Assembly (NCBI GenBank): GCA_963082975.1
Contig: OY720344.1
Location: forward strand, 67,112,546-67,176,545
DNA: 64,000 nt
Source: Labia minor
Taxonomy: Eukaryota; Arthropoda; Insecta; Dermaptera; Spongiphoridae
Direction of reading: 5' to 3'
Each line of letters begins with the position of its first letter. Position 1 is the first letter of the stretch. Shown here piece by piece: positions 32,821 through 45,482 of the stretch. Made by a program: the position numbers and the translations under genes. The notes under the pieces are model-generated. The model was given only the letters and a program-made list of their open reading frames with translations, was not told the DNA's origin and ran no database searches.

Positions 32821-35034
32821 ATGTGGACATAGTAAATGGAGAAATTACTTAATTTTTCAACAACTTAAAATAATTTATCTAATTTAAGATATCTGAAAGT
32901 AATTTGAGATTTTTAAATATTATAACTTTATTATTTATTATTTTTTTATCTTAATAAATTAAAAATTCCCGAATTTAAAATCACAATTTAAAATTTTATA
33001 TAATAATTTTTTTACCGTTTATTTAAAAAAAAATTAAATAAAAATAAACCCAATGACCAATAAAATTAAAAATTTAATGAATATTTGTTGATTATTGAAT
33101 ATTGATATCATATTACAAAATTTATATAATTAAACTGAAAAATATTGTTTAAATTTTTAAAATTCAGCTTTAATTTTATTCAATTCAATATATTATTAAA
33201 TGCTTAAATTAAGTGTAATTTCAAATAATTAAATATATTTATAAAATATGTTTTAAATATTATTAATAATAATAATAAAGTTTTCTAGCAACAATACTTT
33301 AAATATATTAATCTTTTTATTATTCTTATTATTATTTGATTGCACTTTTTCTAATACTTAAAATCTTTCTCAAATAGAAATCCATGGAAATAATGACTGA
33401 TATTAATTTATTTATTGGCTCTAAGGCCTTAAGTCCTTATTAGCCAGTTTACACATTTATGCATTTTATTATTGTATGACGTCACATTAAATATATATTT
33501 TATATTTATGTGAACTATGTAGTTGAACTTTTTAGTTTGAACCTTCATCCTTAAAAGTTAAGTAGTTCAGTATTTTACCACTGGGTTACGCTCTCGATTA
33601 AACTACTAATATTAAAGAATCATATAGAGAAAATATACTATGTTAAACAAATTAATTAAAATTTTAAATATACTTTTTCTAAATTAATTAAAAAAATGTA
33701 AAAATTCAGCATGAATTTTTAATAACATTTTAAATTAATATTGGACATTGCAGAAAGTTTACACTTCTTTTTGTTTGAATAATTTTCGTTTGTTTTATAA
33801 GTAAATATACTATATTATTAGGAATTATTAATTATCTACTGGTAGTAGAAAATTAACCATGTGAAATAAATGAAAGAGCAAAGATAGTATATCTTTTTTC
33901 ATATTTCTGCTTATTTTAAAATTATCTTTCTTACTAAACATTATCTTTATTTATTAATTAACTGATTTTTTTCTCGACTTTTATTGAAAATAACAATATT
34001 TTATTGATATTTCATGTAAGTATAAATTTTCACAAGATTTATGTAAATTTATCTATGCAATTATTAAGACGATCCTTTTATTAAATCGTTTTTTCAATCT
34101 TTCACATTTCAATTTTCTTTCAATACGATAGAGCTATATTATTTTTTTTCATCCTTAACATTGACATTTTTCAAATCAAAATATATATACTAGATATATT
34201 TATAATAATCTTTCAATCACTCTATCCTTCAAATATTCTTTCTTGATTGACTGATTCAACTTTTTATTTAAATTTTGATATGCTGTCTATTTTTGTTCGT
34301 ACTTTTTTTTTCTAGACAAATCAGTAATATTATTATTTAATATTGATCAGGTGAGAACTATTTTTACAATCCGCATACTAAATATGCAATCTAAAAAAAA
34401 GAAGTTAAATTTTCCCTTTCCTCAATTAAATTTCAATGATTTCATAAATATAAAAGATTTATACACAAATGACACATTATGTATTAATAAAAAGTAAACA
34501 GGGATTTTAGAACAAGATTTAAAAGAATGAAAATCTCTTTTGGCCGCAGGTGTCCAGAGACACGAATTCTTGAGTAAAACCCAAATTGTCCGACCAGAAC
34601 AGCTACTACCATATGGGATGGAAAAGTTCCTAAAGGGATTTAAGAAAGAACGCCTTACCAGTCAAAATTTAATTATTTAATTGAACCAAGGATGGCTATA
34701 AAAAGTAAGGGAAGTGTTAGTTTTCATTTTCAAACACCACCTGGTATACGTTGTAACTTGATTCAATAAAATGGATAAAAGAGAAAAGAGATAAATACTA
34801 TTAAACTCAATTCAAATGGATACAAATGATTAAGTATTAAGAATGTGATAAATAAAATGAAAGTGTTTGAGAGAGAGATATGTTTAAGCTTATAGAGCAA
34901 TTCTATATATTCCGCATATATAGTATATTCGTATATATATATATATACATATGATGATTTAGGTTTCCGTGAAGTTATTGTTATTATTACTATCAGATTG
35001 ATCAGGGATATAATCACGTATTTTTATGAGATTT
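32821..35034. other. AT-rich intergenic DNA
   Basis: No gene was recognised. A tRNA-like fragment lies at 33525-33600 (separate entry). 34530-34740 is slightly GC-richer, without coding support. Confidence 0.5.
33525..33600 (-). repeat. tRNA-like fragment (SINE head?)
   Basis: The minus strand has an A-box-like TAACCCAGTGGTAAA and, about 40 bases on, a B-box-like GAAGGTTCAAACT. No acceptor stem is evident and no repeat partner was found, so this is likely a SINE head or tRNA relic. Confidence 0.35.
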
Positions 35035-37225
35035 TTTTCTCGACGTTTCGGCACCCATTTTGGCGCCATTTTCAAGAGATTATTTAGGTGGGATTCTGGG
35101 TCTTAGTCTGTGTGACCAAAGGTTAATATCCGGATTTTGGGTTGATAGGTTGGATAGTTTTGTACTAACTGCGTTGCTGTGGAGCTCCGAAGAATCCTGG
35201 GCAATCCTGACTCTGGCACATGTCCGTACCGGACAATAGCACGAGGCCAACTGGGACCCGACCCTTTGAATTCTACCTGAGCTTGCTACCTGCGCTTGCG
35301 CAATGGGCTTTTGTGTACTTTGGTGGGCGGAGCTTGACTTTATGGCGGGATTTTTATTGGTTCTGGATCTAAGGCGAGAATTCCAGCTGTTTCTGCGATC
35401 AACTTTATTAGTGGCAAGTTTTTTAGGAGTTTGTGAATTAATGGTTGGAGATTAAGTTTATTGGGTTGGAGTTTTGACGGGTGGTTGGGAGTGTGATTTC
35501 AGAGCTAATTTCCAGGACGGAGGGAGGTTCAGGGCGTGGTCTCTTGTGTTGAGGCAATTGGGACGTTTTTTCAATTTCAATTGCTTCACGCAGGAGTCTG
35601 GGATATTTGAGCTGAATGGGAGCTAAGGTTTTGGTTTCGGAGAAATTGATGTTGTGACCGGTCTAATCTCCTTAGAGACAGCTCATGCTCATAAATTCTA
35701 TTTTGTATTCTCCTGTTCGTCTGTCTTATGTATGATCTCGGGCAGTCTGAGCAAGGAATCTCATAGACACCCAGACACTCATTGGGAACTATTTCTTTGA
35801 AAGTTCGGATTATGTGGGTCTTAAAAATGGATTTGATCTCATTTCTGGAAAGAATTCGCCCAATTTGTCCGTGATACCTTTTACGTATGGGAGTACTATT
35901 TTATGTTGGTGATGGTTTTGGGGTAAGAACCGAAGATATTTGTTTTTGTATTGAGGGGGAGTAGCCATATTGAACCAGAGAACTAGTCAGTGTCGTGATC
36001 TCCTGTTCTCTGTGTTGTTCATCTGTGAGGCGAAGAGATCTAGACACAAGCGTTCGTACGACTGAATTTAATTGGGCTGGATGGTGGTGTGATTTGGCAT
36101 TTAGGTATCGGTTGGTGTGTGTGTAGGTTTTCTATAGATGGTGTGGGTAAAGCCTTGGATGGGGTCTTTGTTGATCATTATATCTAAAAAGGGTAGGCTG
36201 TTATTTACTTCTATCTCCATGGTAAATTGAATTTAAGAGTTGATAGAATTGAGATGGTTTAGAAAGCTATCAAGGTTGTGACTGCCGTGTGGCCAGATCA
36301 CAAATGTATCAACATATTTGAGCCAACATGTTGATGTTGATAGGGCTTCCTTCTCAAAGTGAGACATGAAAATATTAGTAAGAACGGGTCAGAGTGGTGA
36401 TCCCATTGGTGCGCCTTCTACTTGTCTATAGAATTGGTTATTGAAGAGGAAATAGATGCTAGATGTGCAATGTTGAATCAGAGACAGGATGGATTTGGAT
36501 ATTTGGTGTTGGTTTTTAAGGATATCACAGGTTTGTAAAAGGGGGATTTTGGTGAATAGTGATACTATATTAAAACTCACCAATAGATCGTTTTCGTTCA
36601 ACTGGATATTACGAAGGCGTTCCAGGAAATGAAAACTGTTTTTGATATAGGAATCAGCTTGTTCTGCTAATGGTTGGAGGACTTTTGCTAGGTGCTGGGC
36701 TAATTTGTGTGTGGGGGAATTGAATGCACTGATTATATGACGGGGGTTCCAGGTTTATGGATTTTTGGAAGGCCGTAAGTTTTAGGAACTCTGGAGGACT
36801 TTTCTCTTGGAACAGTTATTTGTTTGATTTCAGTGGGAAGTTCCTAATTCATATTTTCTTGGTTGTTTTTTCCAAGTATGTTGTCGGGTCATTTTTGATA
36901 CTTTTGTATTCTGAACTTTCAATTAGTTTCATCATTTTTTTATTGTAATCTAAGGTGTTTAAAATAACTGTTGCGTTTCCTTTATCCGCGGGGAGAATTA
37001 GAATGTCCTTATTTTCTTGGAGTTCCATTAAAGCTTTGCGTTCCTGAAAAGAGAGATTGAGACGAGGTGGTTTTACCTTGCGGAGGATCTGGGAAACATT
37101 TTGTCTGATGGTTTCTTGTTGATCCTGCGGAAGATGGCCTATTGCATTTTAAGTGTGGCAGATGATGGTTTCAATGGGAATGTGCTTGGGTGTTAAACAC
37201 CTAATAGTCACCAAAGCACTATCAA
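35035..37225 (-). pseudogene. Penelope-like element 1 (RT + GIY-YIG), decayed
   Basis: Reading the minus strand from 37225: N-terminal CLTPKHIPIETII; then ILILPADKGNATVILN (about 36970-37015), YGLPKIHKPG, NDLLVSFNIVSLFTKIPL, FYRQVEGAPMGSPL (36389-36430), KYVDTFVIWPHG (about 36285-36325), SLPFLDIMI, IYRKPTHT, and a GIY-YIG-type GVYEIPCSDC...SYIRQTNRR (about 35715-35790). The non-coding 3' region runs to 35041. The order is that of a Penelope-like retroelement: reverse transcriptase followed by GIY-YIG endonuclease. Defects include stops in several places, loss of one Asp from the YVDD motif, and Arg instead of Gly in YIG. A CTTGAAAATG...CGAAACGTCG motif closes the 3' region. Length fits a nearly complete but dead copy. 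Confidence 0.9.
35041..35076 (-). ncRNA. Penelope terminal stem-loop, degenerate hammerhead-like
   Basis: On the minus strand: CTTGAAAATG, then stem GGCGCC paired with GGTGCC across a short loop, then GAAACGTCG. In Penelope-like elements hammerhead ribozymes have the core CUGANGA - stem II - GAAA. This has the stem and the GAAA box, but the first box is UUGAAAA, so self-cleavage is doubtful. Related motifs lie at 42242 and 57771. Confidence 0.45.
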
Positions 37226-37377
37226 AAGGTTTTAACTATGCAAAACTATTGTCCCGGTTTTTAAATATTTAGGTTCGACGAACCTTATCTTACAATCAGT
37301 TTGGCTCTTATTTTCGATTTTTCATTCAATATGGCTCTTAAAAAAAAGGTAAAATTGGTAAAAGGTTAATTGTTTAA
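37226..37377. other. Short AT-rich interval
   Basis: Contains the palindrome GGTTCGACGAACC at 37272-37284. No gene. Confidence 0.4.
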
Positions 37378-37491
37378 AAGGCACCACAGGGTGTGATGGC
37401 TAGCGTCTGACTTACATTCTCGTGGTCCCGGGTTCAAGTCCCGGGCCTGGCAAGGGAATTTCTCTAGCAGGGATCTATGGGACCCTCGTAT
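37378..37491 (+). mobile_element. tRNA-derived SINE, family 1 (copy 4, truncated)
   Basis: Only the head and first body part: GGCACCACAGGGTGTGATGG, GGCTAGCGTC, a perfect B-box arm GGTCCCGGGTTCAAGTCCCG and CTGGCAAGGGAATTTCTCTA. The family sequence stops near 37491. Its B-box arm is the best preserved of the five copies. The 71-residue minus-strand frame over it is not a gene. Confidence 0.8.
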
Positions 37492-39416
37492 ATATATTAG
37501 GTCATTGGATGAAGGTTGACAAATAGATAACGCCACTATCAAAAATCTCGATGGTATCTCAAAAGTGTCAAAATTTGACAAAGACCAGACGATTAATTAG
37601 CGAGATAAATCATTATTAGTAAAACAACTTCTGTTATTTTCAAATTTCATGATTTGAGTTATGAATTGGTTCTCCATTCACCTTACACCACGGACTTGGT
37701 TCCCAGAGACTATTTTCTGTAATGAAATCTCAAGAGAATGCTCGATGATAATATATTATAAGTATGGATTCTCTCCCGGATCCTCATCATCTGGTTCATC
37801 TGGAATTCTGGATTCCCTTCGTGTAACAAATTAAAATATAAATTTTAAAATCTATTTTATATATAACATATTTATAATTTGATCATGCCAATTTGTTCTT
37901 CATTTCTTTTTTATTGATTTTTTTATAAATTTTATGATTTGTTTTATTCCCATGCAATAAATAACAATTTTTGTTTTATATTTATTTGAAAATATTAATG
38001 AAAAAGAGAAAGAAAGACTGTTTATGGTGTATACTTTTGATTAACAGCGAGAAATGATCATGCTAAATTATTTTTTTTTATTAAAAATATAGTTTGTTAT
38101 TAATAGATTAACAAACGTTATTTAGTTTTTTTAATTTTAAAATTATATTAAAATTATCATTTGGAATTTCATTTGAAGAGTTGGTTTTATTTTATTCTAA
38201 TAAACGATGCATATTAAGAATTCCAGATTAAATTATATATATTAAAGATGAGAATCAAATAAAGCAAATTTAGGATTTTTTTAATAGAAATTTTTATCAG
38301 TATATTATGATATTAAATTTGACATTTTGAATAGATACAATAAATCTCAGCAACCTATCTATTCCAATTGAAACTATGATCATAAGAAAGGTTTTTTTTT
38401 TTAAATAAACTAAATCAAAATAAGAAGAATAAAAGTGCTATGTGTCAGAAAGAAATAGAGTTGTATGGGAAAAAGTAAAGAGAGGTCTCTTTTTCTCTGC
38501 CCGGATGGGCTTTTTCACTTGGTCATAGGGCGCATAAAGGTTAGAACCTATATCTATAATACTGTCGACGATCTTTACGCATCAATGAATTACTCCAATA
38601 TACTATATTTTTTTTATTAAAAACCATTTACCAGAAAAATACGCCCTCCGAACGGCTAAGAGGTCCACTTTTCAAACAATATGAGAAAATTCTTTTGATG
38701 AAATCCTATCCCTTTATTTCTTCTCTTGTGATGCCATTTAAATATAATTCTAGATATTTTGATTCTTCTAAAAAACATAGTTTCAAAAAAAAAGAAAAAT
38801 ATTTGGTATGTATAAATCCATATATCTATTTTATATAAATAATTTGATTAAAAATTATTCTACTAAAAGTAACAAATAGATTTTAAAAAATATTAAAATA
38901 AATTAATAAAATATTTATTTTTTTTAATTTACTATATAAATACGAAAATGCGAGCAGTACATTTCTCAGATGTAGTATCCCTAAATAGCAACATAAAAGT
39001 CCAGCGTTTGAGACCAGCAATGAGATGAATTTTCATAAATTAATTAAATTTAAATAAATAAGAAAAAATGTTCTCCATCTTCAGGAAGTGACATCCCTTG
39101 GTTCAACAGAACCTTGAGCATGCGTAGGACTATATTCAGCACAAGCAATCATGAAACGTGAGATCTACCTATGGACCTCAACTGGCGGGAAAATGAAAAT
39201 ACTTTTCGCACTTCGAGACGAGACACCACTTGTGTCATTGGCGTTTATCTATATCTATCTATATCTATATTCTATATTCTATATTTCTATTTCTATATCT
39301 ATCTAACTTCTATATTCTATTCTATAATTCTATATTTCTATATCTTTTTTTTTTATATAGAAATAAAAATATAAATAAAAAAAAATAAAAATAAAAATAA
39401 ACTTAAAGACTCAAAA
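37492..39416. other. Intergenic DNA
   Basis: No gene was recognised. 38450-38600 is GC-richer. TCTATA-type simple repeats occupy about 39247-39350. 39080-39240 is less AT-rich and may be 5' non-coding sequence of the RTE element that follows. Confidence 0.45.
39247..39350. repeat. (TCTATA)-type simple repeat
   Basis: Imperfect runs of CTATAT, CTATAT and TCTATT units. Confidence 0.85.
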
Positions 39417-39758
39417 ATGTATACTACGGTGGACTTCCCGAAAGAAATTTTAAAGATCAGAAAAGAATTGGACCCTGAATTAATAAAGGCAAGAGAAAAA
39501 GGTAAATATGCAATGATCCGTTATGATAAACTTATTGTGAAAGAATTTAAAAATAGACCGAAATTTAATAATAACAAGAATTATAAAAAAAGAACATTAA
39601 ATGAAATAATATCACCAGGAAAAGATAATGCAGAGGAGAATGTTATTAATAATACAAATTTTGTAAATAGAGAAAAAAGAGGAAAAATCACATTTTCTAA
39701 ATACAAAAGCGATTCTACGGGTAATCTGTCAGAGACCATGAAGAAGAGAGATGAATGA
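39417..39758 (+). pseudogene. RTE-clade element, N-terminal region (ORF1-like segment)
   Basis: A 113-residue open frame from ATG at 39417. It begins with a DFPKEILKIRKELDPELI segment, then AREKGKYAMIRYDKLIVKE, and is Lys/Asn-rich to the end. The pattern FPKE-x-RKxL-x-REKG-x-YDKLIVK is seen in the regions preceding the endonuclease of RTE-type polyproteins in insects; this is from memory of the family, so the domain itself is unnamed. It ends at a stop just before a (TG)n run, after which the endonuclease frame resumes. It was probably one polyprotein, broken by the microsatellite and stops. Confidence 0.65.
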
Positions 39759-39763
39759 GATAC

Positions 39764-39792
39764 TTGTGTGTGTGTGTGTGTGTGTGTGTGTG
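39764..39792. repeat. (TG)n microsatellite
   Basis: About fourteen TG units, lying between the N-terminal and endonuclease parts of the RTE copy. Confidence 0.95.
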
Positions 39793-39799
39793 GATCGGA

Positions 39800-40290
39800 T
39801 CCGGGACAAAGAGGAGTAGGGTTTATAATTGATAATAGATTCAGAAATAATGTTACGGATTTTCAGATAGGGTAGCAGTAGTAAAACTTAAATTTAATGA
39901 TCATCACTCTGATACAAGTCTATGCACCAACAAACGAAGCTGATGAAAATACCTGCAATGAATTTTATAAAATACTCCAAGAAGCATTAGAAGAAAATCC
40001 AAATAATTATAAAAATAAAACAATAATAATGGGCGACTTTAACAGTCAAATTGGAAAAAGATTAAAAGAAGAACAAGCAATAATGGGACCATATGGATAC
40101 GGGAAACGTAACGATAAAGGGAATAAGCTGATACATTTTTGCCAGGAAAATAAACTTAAAATAATTAATACTTATTATAAAAAAAGAGCAGACAAAAAAT
40201 GAACTTGGTTAGCCCCAAATGGAATTTTCAAGAGTGAAATCGATTTAATTATATCTGACAATTTAAATATAATAAATAAATTTGAAATTT
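39800..40290 (+). pseudogene. RTE-clade apurinic-like endonuclease (EEP) fragment
   Basis: Segments GVGFIIDNRFRNNVTDFQ (about 39820-39870, with a frameshift), then ITLIQVYAPTNEADEN from about 39903, IIMGDFNSQIG (about 40022-40054), NKLKIINTYYKKR and, past a stop at 40201, TWLAPNGIFKSEIDLII. This is the second half of an endonuclease/exonuclease/phosphatase domain of RTE type, with the catalytic GDFN motif and the following TW...IDLI motif in order. It nicks target DNA to prime reverse transcription in active elements. It breaks off near 40290, where mariner sequence starts, and the reverse transcriptase is missing. Confidence 0.85.
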
Positions 40291-40297
40291 TAGATTC

Positions 40298-40975
40298 TTT
40301 CCAAAACAACGGTTGGTCCTTGGTATGCTGAATTTAAACGTGGTCGTACGGACATAAACGATGCGGAACGTTCGGGTAGCCGTTACACAAGGAATATGTG
40401 AGAGAAGTGTTAAAAATTGTAATGAAAAATCACAAAGTGAAGGTCCGAGAGATTGCAGAAATGACACAGATATCATCTGGAAGCGTATTTACAATCCTTC
40501 ATGAAAAATTGAGTATAAAAAAGGTCTTTTCCAAGTGGGTACCGCGATGAGACAATGCACCATGCCTCAAGTCCATGAAAACAATGGCAAAATTGAACGA
40601 ATTGGGCTTTTATTTGCTTCACCACACCCCGTATTCGCCAGATTTAGGCCCCAGCGACTACTGGCTCTTTGCTGATCTCAAAAAAATTTGCTCGAATGAG
40701 GAGGTCATTGCCGAAACTGAAGGCTATTTTGAAGCAAAGGATAAATCCTTCTATAAACATGGAATAGAAATGTTGGAAAGGCGTTGGAAAGATTGTATCA
40801 CTCTAAAAGGAGATTATATTGATGAATAAAAATTATTTTTGAAAAAAAAAATGTTGTTTTCGTTGTTAGTCTCGGGACTTATTGAAACATGTGTTATATT
40901 GATGAATAAATGAATATTTTTTTAAAAGCCAAAAGTCCCCTTACTTTTTGATCACACATCGTATACATGTATAAA
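40298..40975 (+). pseudogene. mariner transposase, internally deleted
   Basis: Segments: WYAEFKRGRTDINDAERSG (about 40318-40376), a helix-turn-helix stretch REIAEMTQISSGSVFTIL (about 40448-40502), KWVPR, then DNAPCLKSMK, LLHHTPYSPDLGPSDYWLF (about 40611-40672), and the C-terminus with FYKHGIEMLERRWKDCI and GDYIDE. The final PYSPDLGPSDYWLF holds the third catalytic Asp, and DNAP, normally HDNAP, holds the second. The region between KWVPR and DNAP that should carry TGDE, the first catalytic Asp, is missing, as are the N-terminus and left inverted repeat. The right end may lie near 40975 (TTTTTGATCACACATCGTA). It is dead. It joins an RTE fragment on its left. Confidence 0.9.
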
Positions 40976-41949
40976 AATATAAATAAAAAAAAAATTGGAA
41001 TTTTGAAATTCCATGGTTATTCTTTTTATTTAAGGGTTGAAGGGAAAGAAGTAGAACATATGCTATAAATCTGGAAATTGAACGAATAATTAAAAAAAAG
41101 TAGGACACAATTTGATTTCCCTCTCGAATGTCAAAAGTAATTAAGAGATTCAAACCAATCAAATTTGCTTCTAAAATAAAAATAAAATAAAAATAAAATT
41201 GAAGTCCACCTCCACTCTCAATCTGCTGCACTCATGAGTCGTTTTATTTTTTTAACTTTATTCTTCGTTTACCACCAGATCACCCCACTTCCTCTCCCCA
41301 TATCCACCCATTTAGGATCACGTTTTCAGAATTTAACTCGAGGGCTCTTCTGGGCAATGGATGCCAAACGCGGTATGTCTATAGCAGAATTTTTTTTTAT
41401 TTGATCAAAAGATAGAGAGATATTTTAATTGATTTTATTTGTACCCTGAAACTTATTGGTATTATTAAATTCATTCTGGCAGATGACGCGTGTAAAATTT
41501 AATTATTTCATGGGAAGGTCATTCATTGGTGATGATAAAAAAGTTAAAATGAAATAACTCCTTTTAAAAATAATTAATTTTTTGTAAATAAAAACTGACC
41601 CTCCTTTATTCATTTTATAATATATGTATATGTTTATTAATTAATTTGGGTACGTTTATTTATAATATATTTAATTTATTTCACTATATAAAATACAAAC
41701 AAATTTCTATATTATTATCATAATATTAACAATTAATAAAATAAAATAATTTTTTATTGTAAGTAATTTTTTCTCATATAGATTTTTTAGATTTAGATTG
41801 CTTATACATATATATTTAATATATAGATATATAAAATTTAAATTTGGGTGGACATTTACAATGTATTGAAATTAGAAATTAAAATGTAAATCATTTTATT
41901 TTAGTGAAACTTTAAATTATTTTCCAATTAAAGAACAATTTACAAATCG

Positions 41950-41984
<35 letters not shown>

Positions 41985-42059
41985 GGTCCCAATATATTAC
42001 ATTTTTATTTCATTTTTATTCTATTCATATATTATATATATATATATATAAGGTCTAGT
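40976..42059. other. AT-rich intergenic DNA
   Basis: No gene was recognised. 41240-41390 is slightly GC-richer. (TA)n lies at 41952-41981 and near 42033-42050. Confidence 0.5.
41952..41981. repeat. (TA)n microsatellite
   Basis: Uninterrupted TA units. Confidence 0.95.
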
Positions 42060-42310
42060 AGAGCTCTGACGAGCCAGACATAGTTCAACGTGATATTGAT
42101 TGTGCCCAGTAGATTTCGGAACTTACACCACTGTAAGTATAACTTCACCAACTTTAGTCCAATTATCCAAAAATCCCCTCTATTACTCTTGATCACTCAG
42201 ACAAAGAGACCCAGAATCCCAAAATTCTTTTCTCCTAAATGTCTTGAAAATGGCGACAAATGGGCACTGAAATCAAATTTCACTATAAGTGAAAACAAAA
42301 ACGGGAAAAA
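42060..42310 (+). mobile_element. Penelope-like element 3'-terminal fragment
   Basis: Parallel, in the plus direction, to the 3' non-coding end of the element at 35035: GAGCCAGACATAG-like text, ATTGTGCCCAG, TTCGGAACT, TTATCCAAAAATCC, GAGACCCAGAATCCC and then CTTGAAAATGGCGACAAATG. The 76-residue frame here is therefore non-coding. Confidence 0.7.
42242..42276 (+). ncRNA. Penelope terminal stem-loop, eroded
   Basis: CTTGAAAATGGCGACAAATG followed by GGCACTGAAATC corresponds to 35041-35076 with stem mismatches. It is a decayed copy of the hammerhead-like motif. Confidence 0.4.
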
Positions 42311-44941
42311 CTTCTTATAATCAAACCTAAAAAAAATATATGTTAATATATGTATATACGTGGTTTGCAGATAATTAATATAATAATAATCTTCTAAATT
42401 AAATAAATTAAATATCTTATTAATTTAAATTAATTTAAATAAAAATCATAACATTGTAATATTCCATAAGTGATTTTAAAGACTGACTTTAAATCTCAAA
42501 TTATTATGCCTTTATTGATTATTTACTTATATAATAATATATTATATAAGTACTATGTTTAATTTATATAAAAATTATTATATTTAAGAATATTAATCAT
42601 TTAAGGTCTACTATGTACAAATCAAAGTAGAATAAAATTATTGTACAAATTGATTAAAGATATTATAACTTTTTTAAGATGAAGACTATTTCAAAAGAAG
42701 TTCTTTATAATAATAATTTCTATTCTTTGTTGTATAAAAAGTATTATTTGCCCATTAATATAATAATATTTTTGAATTTTGTATTTTGATTTTAGGTATT
42801 ATTTTTATTTAAACATTTATTTCTCTTTTAAAATTCCCAATAATAACAATATATGTATATATAGAATAAATGATTAATTTTTATTTATAGAATTTAACTA
42901 GGAAGGAGATAGGATGATAATTGTTTGTTGAATTAAGTAAGTTATTATAAATTAAGTGTTCTAATTAAATATACTCTTCAATTGTTAATTAATTATCTTT
43001 TGTCATTTGTTGTGATGGTCCTACTAAGCTAATAGATAGATTGTTTCTTGACATATTAAGGGAAAATTCATATATAGCGTGCATAAACGAAATCGAGTCT
43101 CAATGTAAGAGTTTGCTTTTAGACCAGGGCGGAAAGATGGCAAGCACCCTTTGACTTTTCTTCATAAGGGAAAGAACAACTCGGATCCAACTGGTGCCAT
43201 CGCACAATGGTCTCACCCCTCTTTCCTATTTCTTCTCAACTATCTATTTTAAGCTCGAAAATACATAAAGAATATACTAAATTGACGTGAAGTTATTTTT
43301 TTTCAAGGAGATCCAGTCATAACGTGATGATTTGTCGAAGACATTGCGTGTTTGGGTAGAAAGCTTATTTATTTCGAATTTAATGACAAGAAATATATCT
43401 AACTCGGAGGGAGATAGAGATTCATTTTCGGAACAACTTCAATTAAGTAGGATTAAAAGTTTGTATTTCATGTCGGACAAAGTGTTTTTAAAACAGTTTG
43501 TCAAAGTCATTTAAATGAGTTTAATTAATATATTTTTTAATCTTTTCTCTTTCAGTCAAAAGTTTTTTATTTCCGATTTAGTTAGAACCTTTCGGAAACT
43601 TTTTTTTTTTTTGGACAATCGGCAAACAAGACTTGTAAACATATGACTCATATTCAAATTAAAAAAGTTAAAGAAAATTTAATATTCTATTATTAATCAT
43701 TTTGATTTTGTTTTATGTTCCATTCTAAGTAGGTGCCATATAAGTAATAATATTATTTGTGCATATTTGATTATTATGTCACTTTTTGTTTTTTTTAACA
43801 TTGAAATGAATTTTGGATGAGGCCTTATTTATCTCAATATTCTTCTTTAGCAGAAATAGACAGAATAGCTATCCTTCTTGAATTTGAATTCGAAAACCTG
43901 GATTGAATCGTGATTTTCCGAATCTGAATTTTTACCAAAAAAAAAACAAAAAATAAAAAATAGGATATACTCGCGAATCTGAAAATCCCGGATCTTTGGA
44001 TTTAAATAAAAATGATTGCGATCCTGCTCATTCCTATTTTCAAATAACACTGATAATGTGTAGGATTCGAAAATATTCTATTCTTATGTATTTCCATCAG
44101 CTGAATCCAAAAACCACTAAAGAAGGTCCGATTTTAGAGATACAAGTGACCTATTCCATATTCAGATCCTGAGTTGGAATTATGGTAGAAAGAGAAAATA
44201 TTGTGTAAAAACAACTCAAAAACCCTTAGAAGAAAAGTATAATCAACGCATAAATTGGGCTTATCAAAATGATCTTGATTAGCCTGAGGAGGACTACTAG
44301 AATCCAGGTTCATCAAATGATTCATCTAAAGATATGAGGATCTTCATATAAAGACAACGTCACGATTTTTTTCCATATAATTGTGAAGCTCTTAGGGATG
44401 ATTATGGACAAAAGATATTTTATTAATAACAAGATCTCTTGAATGAAACAATTGGTGACAATTTTTCTCTTTATCTTTATTTATTTTCTTTATTTCATAA
44501 ATAATAATAATTATCTCAACTGTAATAGAAACATTCATTTTTATTTTATTTTTTAATATTTTTAATTATATATAATAATAAGTAATTATTATTTATTTAT
44601 AGGTTTTCTTTTTATTGTTTGTTATTATTTTAAAATTGAAAAATATTGTTCTAATAATTTTTTTTTATTTTTAAATGATATTTTCAGAATTTTATAAATT
44701 TTATTATAATTTAAATTAATTGTGTGATCAAAGATTTATATTTATGTATAAATATAATATATGTATATATATTATTAAATAAATAATGATTACGAATTGG
44801 AATAATATTAATAATAAAAAAATAATAAGGTGTTTCAATTTAAAATATATTTCTTATTATAAATCAATAAAAACTATTGTGTAATAATTATTATCTCAAT
44901 TACACCATAGTCACAAAAATATTATTTATTTATTTGATTAA
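42311..44941. other. AT-rich intergenic DNA with one island
   Basis: No gene was recognised. 43080-43230 is GC-richer and unique in the window. The small frames at 43332 and 44134 show no known domain. Confidence 0.45.
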
Positions 44942-44951
44942 GGTTTTGTAA

Positions 44952-45225
44952 GGAGAGGTTAACAAAGCTGGTTCACATTCTCGTGGTCTCGAGTTAAAGT
45001 CCCGGGCCTGGAAAGAGAATTTCTCTATGGGGTCTATGGGATGGAGTCAACCCAGCCTCCGGGATCAACATTGGGAAGCTACTTTATAAAAAGTAGCGCC
45101 TCCGATCAAGAAAATCAAAGATAAAGGTTGATAGGGGCCGTTCTACTGGTCATAGAACACCTAATTGATATAACCGACGTGATAGGCGTTATCCTTATGA
45201 AAAACGTACAAAAGCCGGAGGTTTT
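44952..45225 (+). mobile_element. tRNA-derived SINE, family 1 (copy 5)
   Basis: Matches the 24490 copy from CATTCTCGTGGTCTCGAGTT through AAGTCCCGGGCC, TCTATGGGATGGAGTCAACC, CCGGGATCAACATTGGGAAG and TGATAGGCGTTATCC to a T-run. The head is more diverged than in copy 3. A possible short direct repeat, ttttgtaa (44944-44951, 45226-45233), flanks it, but it is too short to be sure. Confidence 0.8.
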
Positions 45226-45233
45226 TTTTGTAA

Positions 45234-45450
45234 TGAATTATATATATATAACACTTATCCTTTCTATAAAAAAAATATACAAATTCATATAATAAAAACG
45301 CCTCCATTGATAATCCAGAAATGAAGAACCGTTAGCATGGTTGCATATCGTCCAGGGAACATATAATTTTTTAAATCATAATTTTATCTTATTATATTTG
45401 AGAATTTGTCTACTTACGTGTTATTTATTATTGTTTTATAAATATTATAA

Positions 45451-45482
<32 letters not shown>

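Noticed and set aside
34763..35017. 84-residue Ile/Tyr-rich frame
   Set aside because: A reading of TA-rich simple sequence with no domain.
40249..40476. 75-residue minus-strand frame
   Set aside because: Antisense of the RTE/mariner junction.
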